A program made the position numbers and the translations under genes. The notes beneath the pieces were generated by a model. That model ran no database searches. It saw nothing but the letters and a program-made list of their open reading frames with translations, and had not been told where the DNA came from. Positions 7,877 through 13,520 of a stretch of 14,121 nt of DNA are shown one piece after another (within the stretch, counting starts at the first letter, position 1; the number at the start of each line of letters is the position of its first letter). The stretch is from positions 1 through 14,121 of the forward strand of contig CAZYWA010000176.1 of assembly GCA_964650975.1 (NCBI GenBank), written 5' to 3'. This stretch comes from CAZYWA01 sp964650975 [NCBI: uncultured bacterium]. GTDB taxonomy: Bacteria > JADJOY01.

Positions 7877-8515
7877 CTAGCGCCCGAGCGGCAGCACCAT
7901 GAGCGTCGCGGGGCTGTCGTCATCGTAGTGCGGACCGAAGCGCACCACCGGCACGAAGCCGAGGTGCTCGTAGAAGCCGCGCGCGGCCTTTCCCTCCCAG
8001 CAGTGGAGCCACACTCCGGTGGCGCGCGTTCCCAGGACCTGAGCGACGACGCGGTCGAGGAGCGCTTGGCCGATGCCGCGCCCGCGGGCGATCGACGTCA
8101 CCGCCAGCATGCTCACGTAGCCGTCGCCCGGATGCGCGGTGAAATCGCCGCGGGTGAGGGCGTTTTCGAACACTTCCCAGACGCGCGTGACGCGTCCCAG
8201 CTCGAGATCGGGCGTCACGGTGGTGCCGAGCCGCACCGACTCCTGCGCCAGCGCCAGCAGGTCGCCGACGCCGTGCTGGCTCGTGGCTTCGCCGCCGAGT
8301 GGCTGGAAGGTGACGAACCCGGCGACCTGCTCGCCGTCGGCGGCGACCAGCGTCCAGGGCGGCGCGGGGCGTGCGCCGCTCCGCCGCGAGCGCGCCACCA
8401 GCCTGCGCAGGAACCGTCCGCCCGAGCGCGGGGAGAGCTTGCGAGGAAAGGTGCGGTCGTGAAGCTCGACGACCTCGCCCACGTCTTCGGGACGGAGCGG
8501 CCGGATCTCGATCAC
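7877..8515 (-). CDS. GNAT family N-acetyltransferase
   Basis: The 212-residue single-domain protein starts VIEIRPLRPEDVGEVVELH, a typical GNAT N-terminus. Motif A is at about 134-152 (VSMLAVTSIARGRGIGQALL) with the acetyl-CoA pyrophosphate loop R-G-R-G-I-G. Motif B follows as KAARGFYEHLGFVPV (176-190). A stretch near 74-130 is longer than in minimal GNATs. The acceptor substrate is unknown. The start is GTG at 8515, with GGAG (complement of 8521-8524) 5 bases upstream; the frame is open further upstream but only as an out-of-frame shadow of the epimerase gene. It lies 11 bp after the epimerase stop and is probably the last gene of that operon. Confidence 0.88.
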   Translation of the reverse strand: MIEIRPLRPEDVGEVVELHDRTFPRKLSPRSGGRFLRRLVARSRRSGARPAPPWTLVAADGEQVAGFVTFQPLGGEATSQHGVGDLLALAQESVRLGTTVTPDLELGRVTRVWEVFENALTRGDFTAHPGDGYVSMLAVTSIARGRGIGQALLDRVVAQVLGTRATGVWLHCWEGKAARGFYEHLGFVPVVRFGPHYDDDSPATLMVLPLGR

Positions 8516-8526
8516 GGACGCTCCGC

Positions 8527-9513
8527 TCAGAGCATGCCGCGCTCGCGAAACCACGCCACCGCCTTCTCGACCGCGGCGCGCAGCGGAGTCTGCGCGAGAC
8601 CCAGCTCCTTTCGCGCCTTGGTGCAATCGAAATAGACGTACTGGCTCGCGTACTCGAATGCCTTCACGGTCGCGAAGGGCTTGCGCCCGGTGAGCTTCGA
8701 TACGCGCTCGGCCGCCGAAACGGTCGCGTGTATCAAACCGGTGGGAATCTTGAGGTCCGGGATCCACACACCGGCGACCTCGGCGACCAGCTTGGCGAAC
8801 GCACGGTAGGTGACGTTCTCGCCGCCCAGGATGTAGCGCTCGCCGATCCGTCCCTTTTCGCTCGCGAGCAAGTGCCCGCGCGCCACGTCCTCCACGTCCA
8901 CCGCGTTGAAACCGCCCTCCATGTAGCCCGGCACCACGCGCTTGGCGGTGTTGAGGACGATCTCGCCGGTGGGCGTGGGAGCGATGTCGCCCCTTCCGAA
9001 CGGAAACGCCGGGTTCACGATCACCGCCGGCAAGCCGCGCCGCACGAAGTCGAGCACCTCGAGCTCCGACACGTACTTGCTCAGGATGTACTCGTTGGCG
9101 CGGTCCCAGAGGTTGAAGAACGTGGTCTCGTCGGCGGGCTCGGTCCCGGGCTTGGCGCCGACCGCGGCGATCGAGCTGGTGTGGACCACCTTCTCGAGGC
9201 TCTTGCTGGCGAGCGCGGCGGTGAGCAACGAACGCGTGCCCTCGACGTTCACTTCGTACATGAGCGCCGGACGCGCGAGCCACAGCTGATAGATCGCGGC
9301 CAGGTGGTAGAGCTCGCGCACGCCCTTGAGCGCCTTCTTGGCCAGGTCGGCGTCGCGCAGGTCGCCCTCGACGCGCTCGACGTCGAGGGCGTCGATGTTC
9401 GCCGTCGGCGCTCCCGGCTGCACCAGCGCGCGCACGTCGTGCCCCTCGTCGAGCAGCATGCGCGTCACGTGGGAGCCGATGAATCCGGTCGCACCCGTCA
9501 CCAGCACCTTCAT
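8527..9513 (-). CDS. NAD-dependent epimerase/dehydratase, HpnA-like (extended SDR)
   Basis: The protein has 328 residues. TGATGFIG (6-13) is the NAD(P)-binding glycine motif, D51 lies in VEGDLRD, S113/S114 in HTSSIAAVG, and Y142-x3-K146 (YILSK) is the SDR catalytic pair. Several stretches recall the hopanoid-associated sugar epimerase HpnA: ALVQPG, YHLAAIYQLW, NVEGTRSLL, VIVNPAFPFGRGD, PTPTGEIV and the VDVEDVARGHLLASEKGRIGERYILGGEN region. The reaction is probably NAD-dependent sugar or ketone modification; dihydroflavonol-reductase-like activity cannot be excluded. No squalene-hopene cyclase or other hpn gene is in view, so hopanoid involvement is unproven. The ATG overlaps the nadD stop by 4 bp (ATGA), and GGGGGA lies 5 bases before it. 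Confidence 0.88.
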   Translation of the reverse strand: MKVLVTGATGFIGSHVTRMLLDEGHDVRALVQPGAPTANIDALDVERVEGDLRDADLAKKALKGVRELYHLAAIYQLWLARPALMYEVNVEGTRSLLTAALASKSLEKVVHTSSIAAVGAKPGTEPADETTFFNLWDRANEYILSKYVSELEVLDFVRRGLPAVIVNPAFPFGRGDIAPTPTGEIVLNTAKRVVPGYMEGGFNAVDVEDVARGHLLASEKGRIGERYILGGENVTYRAFAKLVAEVAGVWIPDLKIPTGLIHATVSAAERVSKLTGRKPFATVKAFEYASQYVYFDCTKARKELGLAQTPLRAAVEKAVAWFRERGML

Positions 9514-10127
9514 CTCGGTCCCCCGTCGGAATCCGGGTCGCGATAGAGCCCGTGCGCGGAAATGTAGCTCGCGACCGCCGCGGTCACGAGCGTCTCGAGA
9601 GGCTGGGTGCCGGCTCGCGCGTCGTGCCCGCGGAGTTGTCCGCGGATCTCGACGCTGCGCACGTCGGGCAGAAACGGCTCGAGACCGAGGGCCCGATTGG
9701 CGGCGTCGAAGCCGCGTCTCGGGACCCAGAGCGGCGGCGCGATCCGCTCGATCTCGGCGAAGTCCTTCCAGTGCGCGCGCTCCTCGAAGAGGTCCGAGCC
9801 GAGCACCAGGCGGAAGCTGCGATCGGTCTGGAGCCGCGTGAGGTAGCGCAGGGTGTCGATGGTGCGGCCGCCGTGACCCGGCACCTCTCGTTCCACCGCG
9901 ACGACTCGAGCGCGCCGCTCACGATCGTCGAGATCGGCGAGCAAGAGCTCGCACATTGCGATCCGCGATTCGAACGGAGCCAGCGGCTTCGCGAAGGGAT
10001 GCACGTACGCGGGCATGAGCCAGAGCTCGCCCGGATGCGCGCGCAACACGTGCTGGCAGACACCGAGATGACCCAGGTGGGGCGGGTTGAAGCTGCCGCC
10101 GAAAAGGGCGATCGCGTCTCGGCTCAC
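9510..10127 (-). CDS. nadD: Nicotinate-nucleotide adenylyltransferase
   Basis: The 205-residue nucleotidyltransferase joins nicotinate mononucleotide and ATP to give deamido-NAD, the step after nicotinate phosphoribosyltransferase. LFGGSFNPPHLGH (8-20) carries the HxGH-type signature. RTIDTLRYL (88-96) is the NadD-typical segment, and GSDLFEERAHWKDF (110-123) matches the family's conserved W region. The usual ISSTxIR near the C-terminus reads RSVEIR (157-162), so the Ser-Thr pair is replaced; ATP binding there may be slightly different. The start is GTG at 10127 and overlaps the stop of the upstream pncB-like gene by 4 bp (GTGA). Its own stop overlaps the epimerase ATG. Tight coupling with pncB supports a salvage role besides de novo NAD synthesis. 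Confidence 0.94.
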   Translation of the reverse strand: MSRDAIALFGGSFNPPHLGHLGVCQHVLRAHPGELWLMPAYVHPFAKPLAPFESRIAMCELLLADLDDRERRARVVAVEREVPGHGGRTIDTLRYLTRLQTDRSFRLVLGSDLFEERAHWKDFAEIERIAPPLWVPRRGFDAANRALGLEPFLPDVRSVEIRGQLRGHDARAGTQPLETLVTAAVASYISAHGLYRDPDSDGGPR

Positions 10128-11422
10128 GCACTCAGCTCGATGGCGATGGGGTAGGGGTCGGGTACCGCGAGACGGCGCACTCCCGGAGGCAGCGCCTCGA
10201 TCGCCGCGCGGGTCCGCGCGCGCGCCAGCTCGAGCGGCTCGGTTGGGCGCGCGCGCTGGCCGTTCACGATCGCCGGAGCGAGCAGCTCGGTCTCGCCCTT
10301 CCGGGGCGGCGTGCCGAGAGTCGCGACGCGATCGCCGGCTGCGCGGCCATGCTCGTCGAAGCGGCGCAGCACCTGCTTGGCTCCAGCGACGTTGGCCTTC
10401 CCGGGACTGGTTTTCGCGGGCTTTCGCACGGCTCCACGCTCACCCTCGATCTCGACCAGCTTGTAGACCGCGCCCAGCGCCGGCGCGTCGCCCGGGGTCG
10501 CGAGCTGCTTCCCCACGCCGAAGCGGTCGATCGGCGCGCCGCCGCACACCAGCTCGTCGATGCGGTACTCGTCGAGCTCGCCGCTCGCGGTGATGGTCGT
10601 CGAGCGCAGGCCGGCGCCGTCGAGAATCTCGCGCACACTGCGGCTCAGGGAACCCAGCTCACCCGAGTCGATGCGCACCCCGCGCACCGGCCGGCCGAGA
10701 CCGGCGAGGGTGCGCGCCGCGGCCTCCGCGTCGTAGGTGTCGAGCGGCAGCAGGTCGGCGTCGGGGAAGAGGTCGAGAAACGCCTCGAATGCCTGGCGCT
10801 CGTCGCCGTGCGCCAGCACCCACGAGTGCGCGGCACCGCCGAAGAGCGGGATGCCGAAGAGCCGCGCCGCTTCCACGTTGGAGGTCCCGGCGCATCCGGC
10901 CAGATACGCGGCGTGCGCGATCCAGAGCGGCGCCGCGATTCCCGGGGCGCGCCGGCCGGCGAACTCGACCACCGGACGATCGCGCGCCGCGGTCACGAGC
11001 CGCGCGGCCTTGCTGGCCGCGCTGGTCGAGAGGCTCACCACCGCGAGCAGCGCCGTCTCGAGGATCTGCGCCTCGACCACCGGTGCGGTGACGCTGAGCA
11101 GCGGTTCGCCGGCGAAGACCGGCGTCCCCTCCGCGACCGCGCGTACCGTGCCGGTGAATCGAAATCCCTCGAGCCACTGGAAGAAGCTCGCGGGAATCCC
11201 CTGAAAATACGGGTCCTCTCGGAGGTAGCGAGTCTCCGCCGTGGTGAACCGCAGCGTCTCGATCCGCTCCAGCGCCACCTCGATTCCCGCCGCCACCAGG
11301 AAGCTCCGGCCGCGCGGCAGCGCGCGCACGAAGAGCTCGTAGGTCGCGAGCTCTCGGCGCCCCGCGGCGTGATACGCCGCCGCCATCGCGAGCCCTTGCA
11401 GGTCGGTGGCGAGGGCGCTCAT
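10124..11422 (-). CDS. pncB: Nicotinate phosphoribosyltransferase
   Basis: The 432-residue protein fits the family size. It converts nicotinate and PRPP to nicotinate mononucleotide, the first Preiss-Handler step. Visible features: TDLQGLAMAAAYHAAGR (6-22), the FVRALPRGRSFLVAAG segment (31-46), AGTSNVEAARLFGIP (178-192), AHSWV with H199 as the likely phosphorylated histidine, VRIDSGELGSLS (249-260), and IDRFGVGKQLAT (298-309) before VYKLVE. GVGK replaces the GVGT common in the family. The start at ATG 11422 overlaps the VOC gene stop by 4 bp (ATGA). No Shine-Dalgarno site is seen, so translation probably depends on coupling. An open stretch further upstream in this frame is only a shadow of the VOC gene. 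The stop overlaps the nadD GTG, giving two consecutive NAD-pathway genes. Confidence 0.93.
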   Translation of the reverse strand: MSALATDLQGLAMAAAYHAAGRRELATYELFVRALPRGRSFLVAAGIEVALERIETLRFTTAETRYLREDPYFQGIPASFFQWLEGFRFTGTVRAVAEGTPVFAGEPLLSVTAPVVEAQILETALLAVVSLSTSAASKAARLVTAARDRPVVEFAGRRAPGIAAPLWIAHAAYLAGCAGTSNVEAARLFGIPLFGGAAHSWVLAHGDERQAFEAFLDLFPDADLLPLDTYDAEAAARTLAGLGRPVRGVRIDSGELGSLSRSVREILDGAGLRSTTITASGELDEYRIDELVCGGAPIDRFGVGKQLATPGDAPALGAVYKLVEIEGERGAVRKPAKTSPGKANVAGAKQVLRRFDEHGRAAGDRVATLGTPPRKGETELLAPAIVNGQRARPTEPLELARARTRAAIEALPPGVRRLAVPDPYPIAIELSA

Positions 11423-11847
11423 GGCTGGGGCGGATCGGAGAGGAAGCCTTTCCCGGGAACGTGGTTCACCTCGAGGCGGATTCCGTCGGGATCCTCGAAC
11501 AGCACCGAGTAGTAGCCGGGCATCCACGGGCCTTCTTCCGGCGGGTGGACGATGGTGGCGCCCATCGATTGCAGCAGCTCGTGGACCCGGTCGACGTCCT
11601 CGCGCTCGCGCGCGCGGAAGCACACGTGGTGGAGACCCACGCGGAACTGCGCGAAACGCTCGCCCGCGTACTGCGCGTCGGCCTGCGCCACGCCCACGGC
11701 GGTGCGTCCGCCCACGTAGTAGAGGTACCCCTCCTGGTCGATCATCGGACGCAACCCCAGGAAAGGGAGCAACTGCCCGTAAAACGGCCGCGCACGCGCG
11801 AAATCGCTGACCGTCAGGAAGAGGTGGGCGATGCCGTTGATCTCCAT
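11419..11847 (-). CDS. VOC (glyoxalase/dioxygenase) superfamily protein
   Basis: The protein has 142 residues with the two beta-alpha-beta-beta-beta modules of the vicinal oxygen chelate fold. Module one begins INGIAHLFLTVSDFARARPFYGQLLPFLG with likely metal ligand H8. Module two begins GLHHVCFRARERED with ligand H74 and ends YYSVLFEDPDGIRLEV with ligand E126. Glyoxalase I, dioxygenases and resistance proteins share this fold, and the substrate cannot be read from the sequence. The start at 11847 is chosen because GGAGGA lies 5 bases upstream; an in-frame ATG 21 bases further upstream lacks such a site. It is the first gene of the pncB-nadD-epimerase-GNAT run and overlaps pncB by 4 bp. A link to NAD metabolism is suggested only by position. 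Confidence 0.87.
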   Translation of the reverse strand: MEINGIAHLFLTVSDFARARPFYGQLLPFLGLRPMIDQEGYLYYVGGRTAVGVAQADAQYAGERFAQFRVGLHHVCFRAREREDVDRVHELLQSMGATIVHPPEEGPWMPGYYSVLFEDPDGIRLEVNHVPGKGFLSDPPQP

Positions 11848-11853
11848 GGCGCT

Positions 11854-11859
11854 TCCTCC
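11854..11859 (-). promoter_or_regulatory. Strong Shine-Dalgarno site that fixes the VOC start
   Basis: TCCTCC on the plus strand reads GGAGGA on the minus strand and ends 6 bases before the ATG at 11847. It is the strongest ribosome binding site of this operon and falls inside the longer reading frame, so it decides for the shorter protein. Confidence 0.7.
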
Positions 11860-11971
11860 ACGGCGCATCGTAGCTCACCGCACCGAGCTGGATCGCGTGC
11901 GCGTTGCACCAGCGTCCGAAACGCAAATGTGCAAGCAGAGCCACGGCAGAGCGTGTGAGACATTCGCTTGT

Positions 11972-12019
11972 CAGTCGGTTCAGGGACGCTTTCAGTCGCC
12001 GTTTTCCCCGAACCGACTG
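11972..12019. repeat. Perfect 10-bp inverted repeat, hairpin 1
   Basis: CAGTCGGTTC (11972-11981) pairs perfectly with GAACCGACTG (12010-12019). After one bulged A, GGG (11983-11985) can pair with CCC (12007-12009), giving 13 pairs around a 21-base loop. It lies 125-172 bases upstream of the VOC start. It could be an operator half-site pair, part of a leader RNA, or a leftover mobile palindrome. Confidence 0.6.
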
Positions 12020-12046
12020 CTCGCGTTGATCTCTGGCAGGCGCCGA

Positions 12047-12075
12047 GAGGCGCCCGCGAGCGCAGCGAGCGCCTC
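12047..12075. repeat. 7-bp inverted repeat enclosing an 8-bp direct repeat, hairpin 2
   Basis: GAGGCGC (12047-12053) pairs with GCGCCTC (12069-12075). Inside and overlapping the right arm, GCGAGCGC occurs twice (12056-12063 and 12065-12072), separated by a single A. Such low-complexity GC motifs can arise by chance at this base composition. Confidence 0.4.
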
Positions 12076-12084
12076 AGGGGTGGG

Positions 12085-12135
12085 GCCCCGAAAAAGTCGC
12101 ACTTTTTTCGGGGCGGGGGGCTTGAAAAGCCCCCC
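12085..12135 (-). terminator. Tandem hairpins 3 and 4 after the tlpA-like gene, with alternative pairing
   Basis: Hairpin 3: GCCCCGAAAAAGT (12085-12097), loop CGC, then ACTTTTTTCGGGGC (12101-12114). This is a 13-bp stem with one bulged T. Hairpin 4: GGGGGGCTT (12115-12123), loop GAA, AAGCCCCCC (12127-12135), a perfect 9-bp stem. CCCCGAAAAA occurs at 12086-12095 and again at 12132-12141, and the TTTTTCGGGG arm between them can pair with either copy. The structure begins 8 bases after the tlpA-like stop, so a terminator for that gene is the simplest reading. The T-run lies within a stem rather than after it, which is unlike a classic intrinsic terminator. Confidence 0.6.
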
Positions 12136-12142
12136 GAAAAAC

Positions 12143-13417
12143 CTAGCGATTCGCGAGCAGCGCGTCGACCGAGTCCTGGATCTTCGCGAGCCGGAACGAC
12201 CCCGCGCCCGTGTAGACCGCGCGCAGCCGGCCCGATCGGTCGATCAGCGCGGCGGCCGGAACGCCGTTCAGCCCGTACGCCTTCTGGGCACCCGGATCGG
12301 TGACCGCGGTGGGAACGGTGATGCCCGTTCGACGCAGGTAGTCGTCCACCGTCGAGTAGCGCTTGTCGATGCTGACCAGCAGCACGTTGACGCCCTTGCG
12401 GCTCAGCGCATCGTGAAGCCGCTGCACCTCGGGCATTTCCTGACGGCACCAGCCGCACCACGTGGCCCAGAAGACCACCAAGCTCACGCGGCCGTTCAAC
12501 CCGTCGAAGCTCGACGGCGCGCCGGCGAAGCTCTTGCGGAACGTCAGACTGGGTGCCTTGCGCGCGGATTGCGCCGGTGTGAGCTTGGGAGGCGGGGCCG
12601 AGGAGAGGCCCAGCGACTCGCCGTCCTCGGGCGACGGTGCGTCCTCGGGGTCCGGGGAGAAAGGCTTCGCCAGCTCGGCGGCGGCGAGCTTGTCCGGGTC
12701 GGGCGGGAGGCTGCGCTCGACGAGCGCCGCGAGCAATGCGCGCCCCGCGCCCGTGAGCGTGTCGGGCGTTCCGCCGAAGCCCCACAGTACTCGCTGTCCA
12801 TAGCGGGTCACGGCGAGGCCGGCGTCTTCCGCGGAGCTCATCTTGCCGAGCGGCTCGACGTCGGTGGCGCGCCGTCCGTCGATGCCCACCAGCTGGCGCA
12901 TCGGCACATCCTCGCGGTAGAGCGCGACCCGTCCGTCGGGATCGTGCGGCAGCGAGGTCGAGAGGCCGAGGTCACTCATGACACGCGGCCCGAGCGTCAC
13001 CGCGTGGCCGCTGGCGCGTTCGAAGCGCGCGGCCTCGCTTCCCAGGCCCTGGGGAGGCGCCAGCTCCGCGGCCGCACCCATGAGAATCAGCGGATGGTTG
13101 GCGGCAGCCCGCCAGGCGCCCGGATGTCCTTGCCAGAAGAGCGCGGTATCGGAGGTCGCGAACACCGCGCCGCACGCGAGGGCGTCGGGACGATTCGACA
13201 CCTGGTCGAGGTCGATCGCGTCGATCACGCGCACCGCGAGCTTGTGCTCGCGCAGCAGCGCCGCCCACGACTCGGCGAGCGCAGTGCTCGCCGAGACCAC
13301 GCACACGGTGCGGTTCTCGAGCCCGGCGCGTGCGGCAGGAGCCGCGACGAACGAGGCTGCGAGCGCGACCAGGCCCGAGAGGACGGTCCTTCCCAAGAAC
13401 GCGCGGCAACGGGTCAT
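12143..13417 (-). CDS. Secreted protein: unrecognised N-terminal domain fused to a TlpA-like thioredoxin
   Basis: The protein has 424 residues. Residues 1-31 form a signal peptide: RCR, a hydrophobic core LVALAASFVAA, then ARA as a likely cleavage site. Residues 36-236 form an alpha/beta-looking domain that I do not recognise as a named family. Its strand-like segments (TVCVVSAS, PLILMGAA, QRVLWGFGG) and the ending WGFGGTPDTLTGAGRALLAALV faintly recall class I glutamine-amidotransferase-like or ThuA-like folds. A Pro/Asp/Glu-rich linker (238-285) follows. The C-terminal thioredoxin domain (290-424) has VVFWATWCGWCRQEMPEVQ with the redox CGWC at 321-324 and cis-Pro at 387 in NGVP, the TlpA/ResA type. 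It should act outside the cytoplasm in thiol reduction, for example of haem-binding or metal-binding sites; the partner is unknown. GAGAGG lies 8 bases before the ATG. Confidence 0.88.
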   Translation of the reverse strand: MTRCRAFLGRTVLSGLVALAASFVAAPAARAGLENRTVCVVSASTALAESWAALLREHKLAVRVIDAIDLDQVSNRPDALACGAVFATSDTALFWQGHPGAWRAAANHPLILMGAAAELAPPQGLGSEAARFERASGHAVTLGPRVMSDLGLSTSLPHDPDGRVALYREDVPMRQLVGIDGRRATDVEPLGKMSSAEDAGLAVTRYGQRVLWGFGGTPDTLTGAGRALLAALVERSLPPDPDKLAAAELAKPFSPDPEDAPSPEDGESLGLSSAPPPKLTPAQSARKAPSLTFRKSFAGAPSSFDGLNGRVSLVVFWATWCGWCRQEMPEVQRLHDALSRKGVNVLLVSIDKRYSTVDDYLRRTGITVPTAVTDPGAQKAYGLNGVPAAALIDRSGRLRAVYTGAGSFRLAKIQDSVDALLANR

Positions 13418-13520
13418 GAAACGAGCCTCTCACACTCGCCGGTGCGGGGAAACACCGAGGTCCACGGCGCGGCCCTTTGTTGCGGCCGGTGGAAACCGCG
13501 TGCTAAGGCTCGAAGAGCCC
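13418..13520. other. Divergent intergenic region between the tlpA-like and radical SAM genes
   Basis: This 103-bp region must carry both promoters, but no convincing -35/-10 pair is seen in either direction. It holds small inverted repeats: CGGTG/CACCG (13440-13444, 13453-13457), CGGCC/GGCCG (13470-13474, 13484-13488) extended by CCAC/GTGG, and the hairpin just before the radical SAM start. At this GC content such stems are weak evidence. Confidence 0.4.
13507..13519 (+). promoter_or_regulatory. Hairpin covering the ribosome binding region of the radical SAM gene
   Basis: GGCTC (13507-13511) and GAGCC (13515-13519) form a perfect 5-bp stem with a GAA loop that ends one base before the ATG at 13521. 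The only purine-rich ribosome-binding candidate, GAAGAG (13512-13517), lies in its loop and right arm. The stem could therefore hide the site in the mRNA. Confidence 0.35.

Larger units (their letters stand above)
11848..12142. other. Structured 295-bp non-coding stretch between the tlpA-like gene and the VOC operon
   Basis: No credible gene is seen on either strand. The right two thirds hold four consecutive inverted repeats (11972-12019, 12047-12075, 12085-12114, 12115-12135), listed separately. The left part (11860-11970) must hold any promoter of the VOC operon. A minus-strand TTGCAC (complement of 11929-11934) and TACGAT just upstream of the Shine-Dalgarno site exist, but their spacing is wrong for one promoter, so none is called. 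Confidence 0.6.

Noticed and set aside
8516-9283. N-terminal extension of the GNAT reading frame into the epimerase gene
   Set aside because: The extra residues are an out-of-frame reading of the epimerase. A GTG with a Shine-Dalgarno site at 8515 gives a normal GNAT.
8371-9546. 391-codon plus-strand open frame opposite the epimerase
   Set aside because: The minus-strand epimerase has complete SDR motifs; the antisense product has none.
11423-11944. N-terminal extension of the nicotinate phosphoribosyltransferase frame
   Set aside because: It overlaps the VOC gene out of frame. The family N-terminus begins at the ATG at 11422.
12047-12075. GCGAGCGC repeats as the start of a CRISPR or tandem array
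   Set aside because: Only two 8-bp copies with a one-base spacer; no spacer-repeat periodicity and no cas genes.
11968-12303. 111-codon plus-strand frame through the hairpin region
   Set aside because: It crosses the palindromes and then runs antisense to the conserved thioredoxin domain; no motif and no ribosome binding site.
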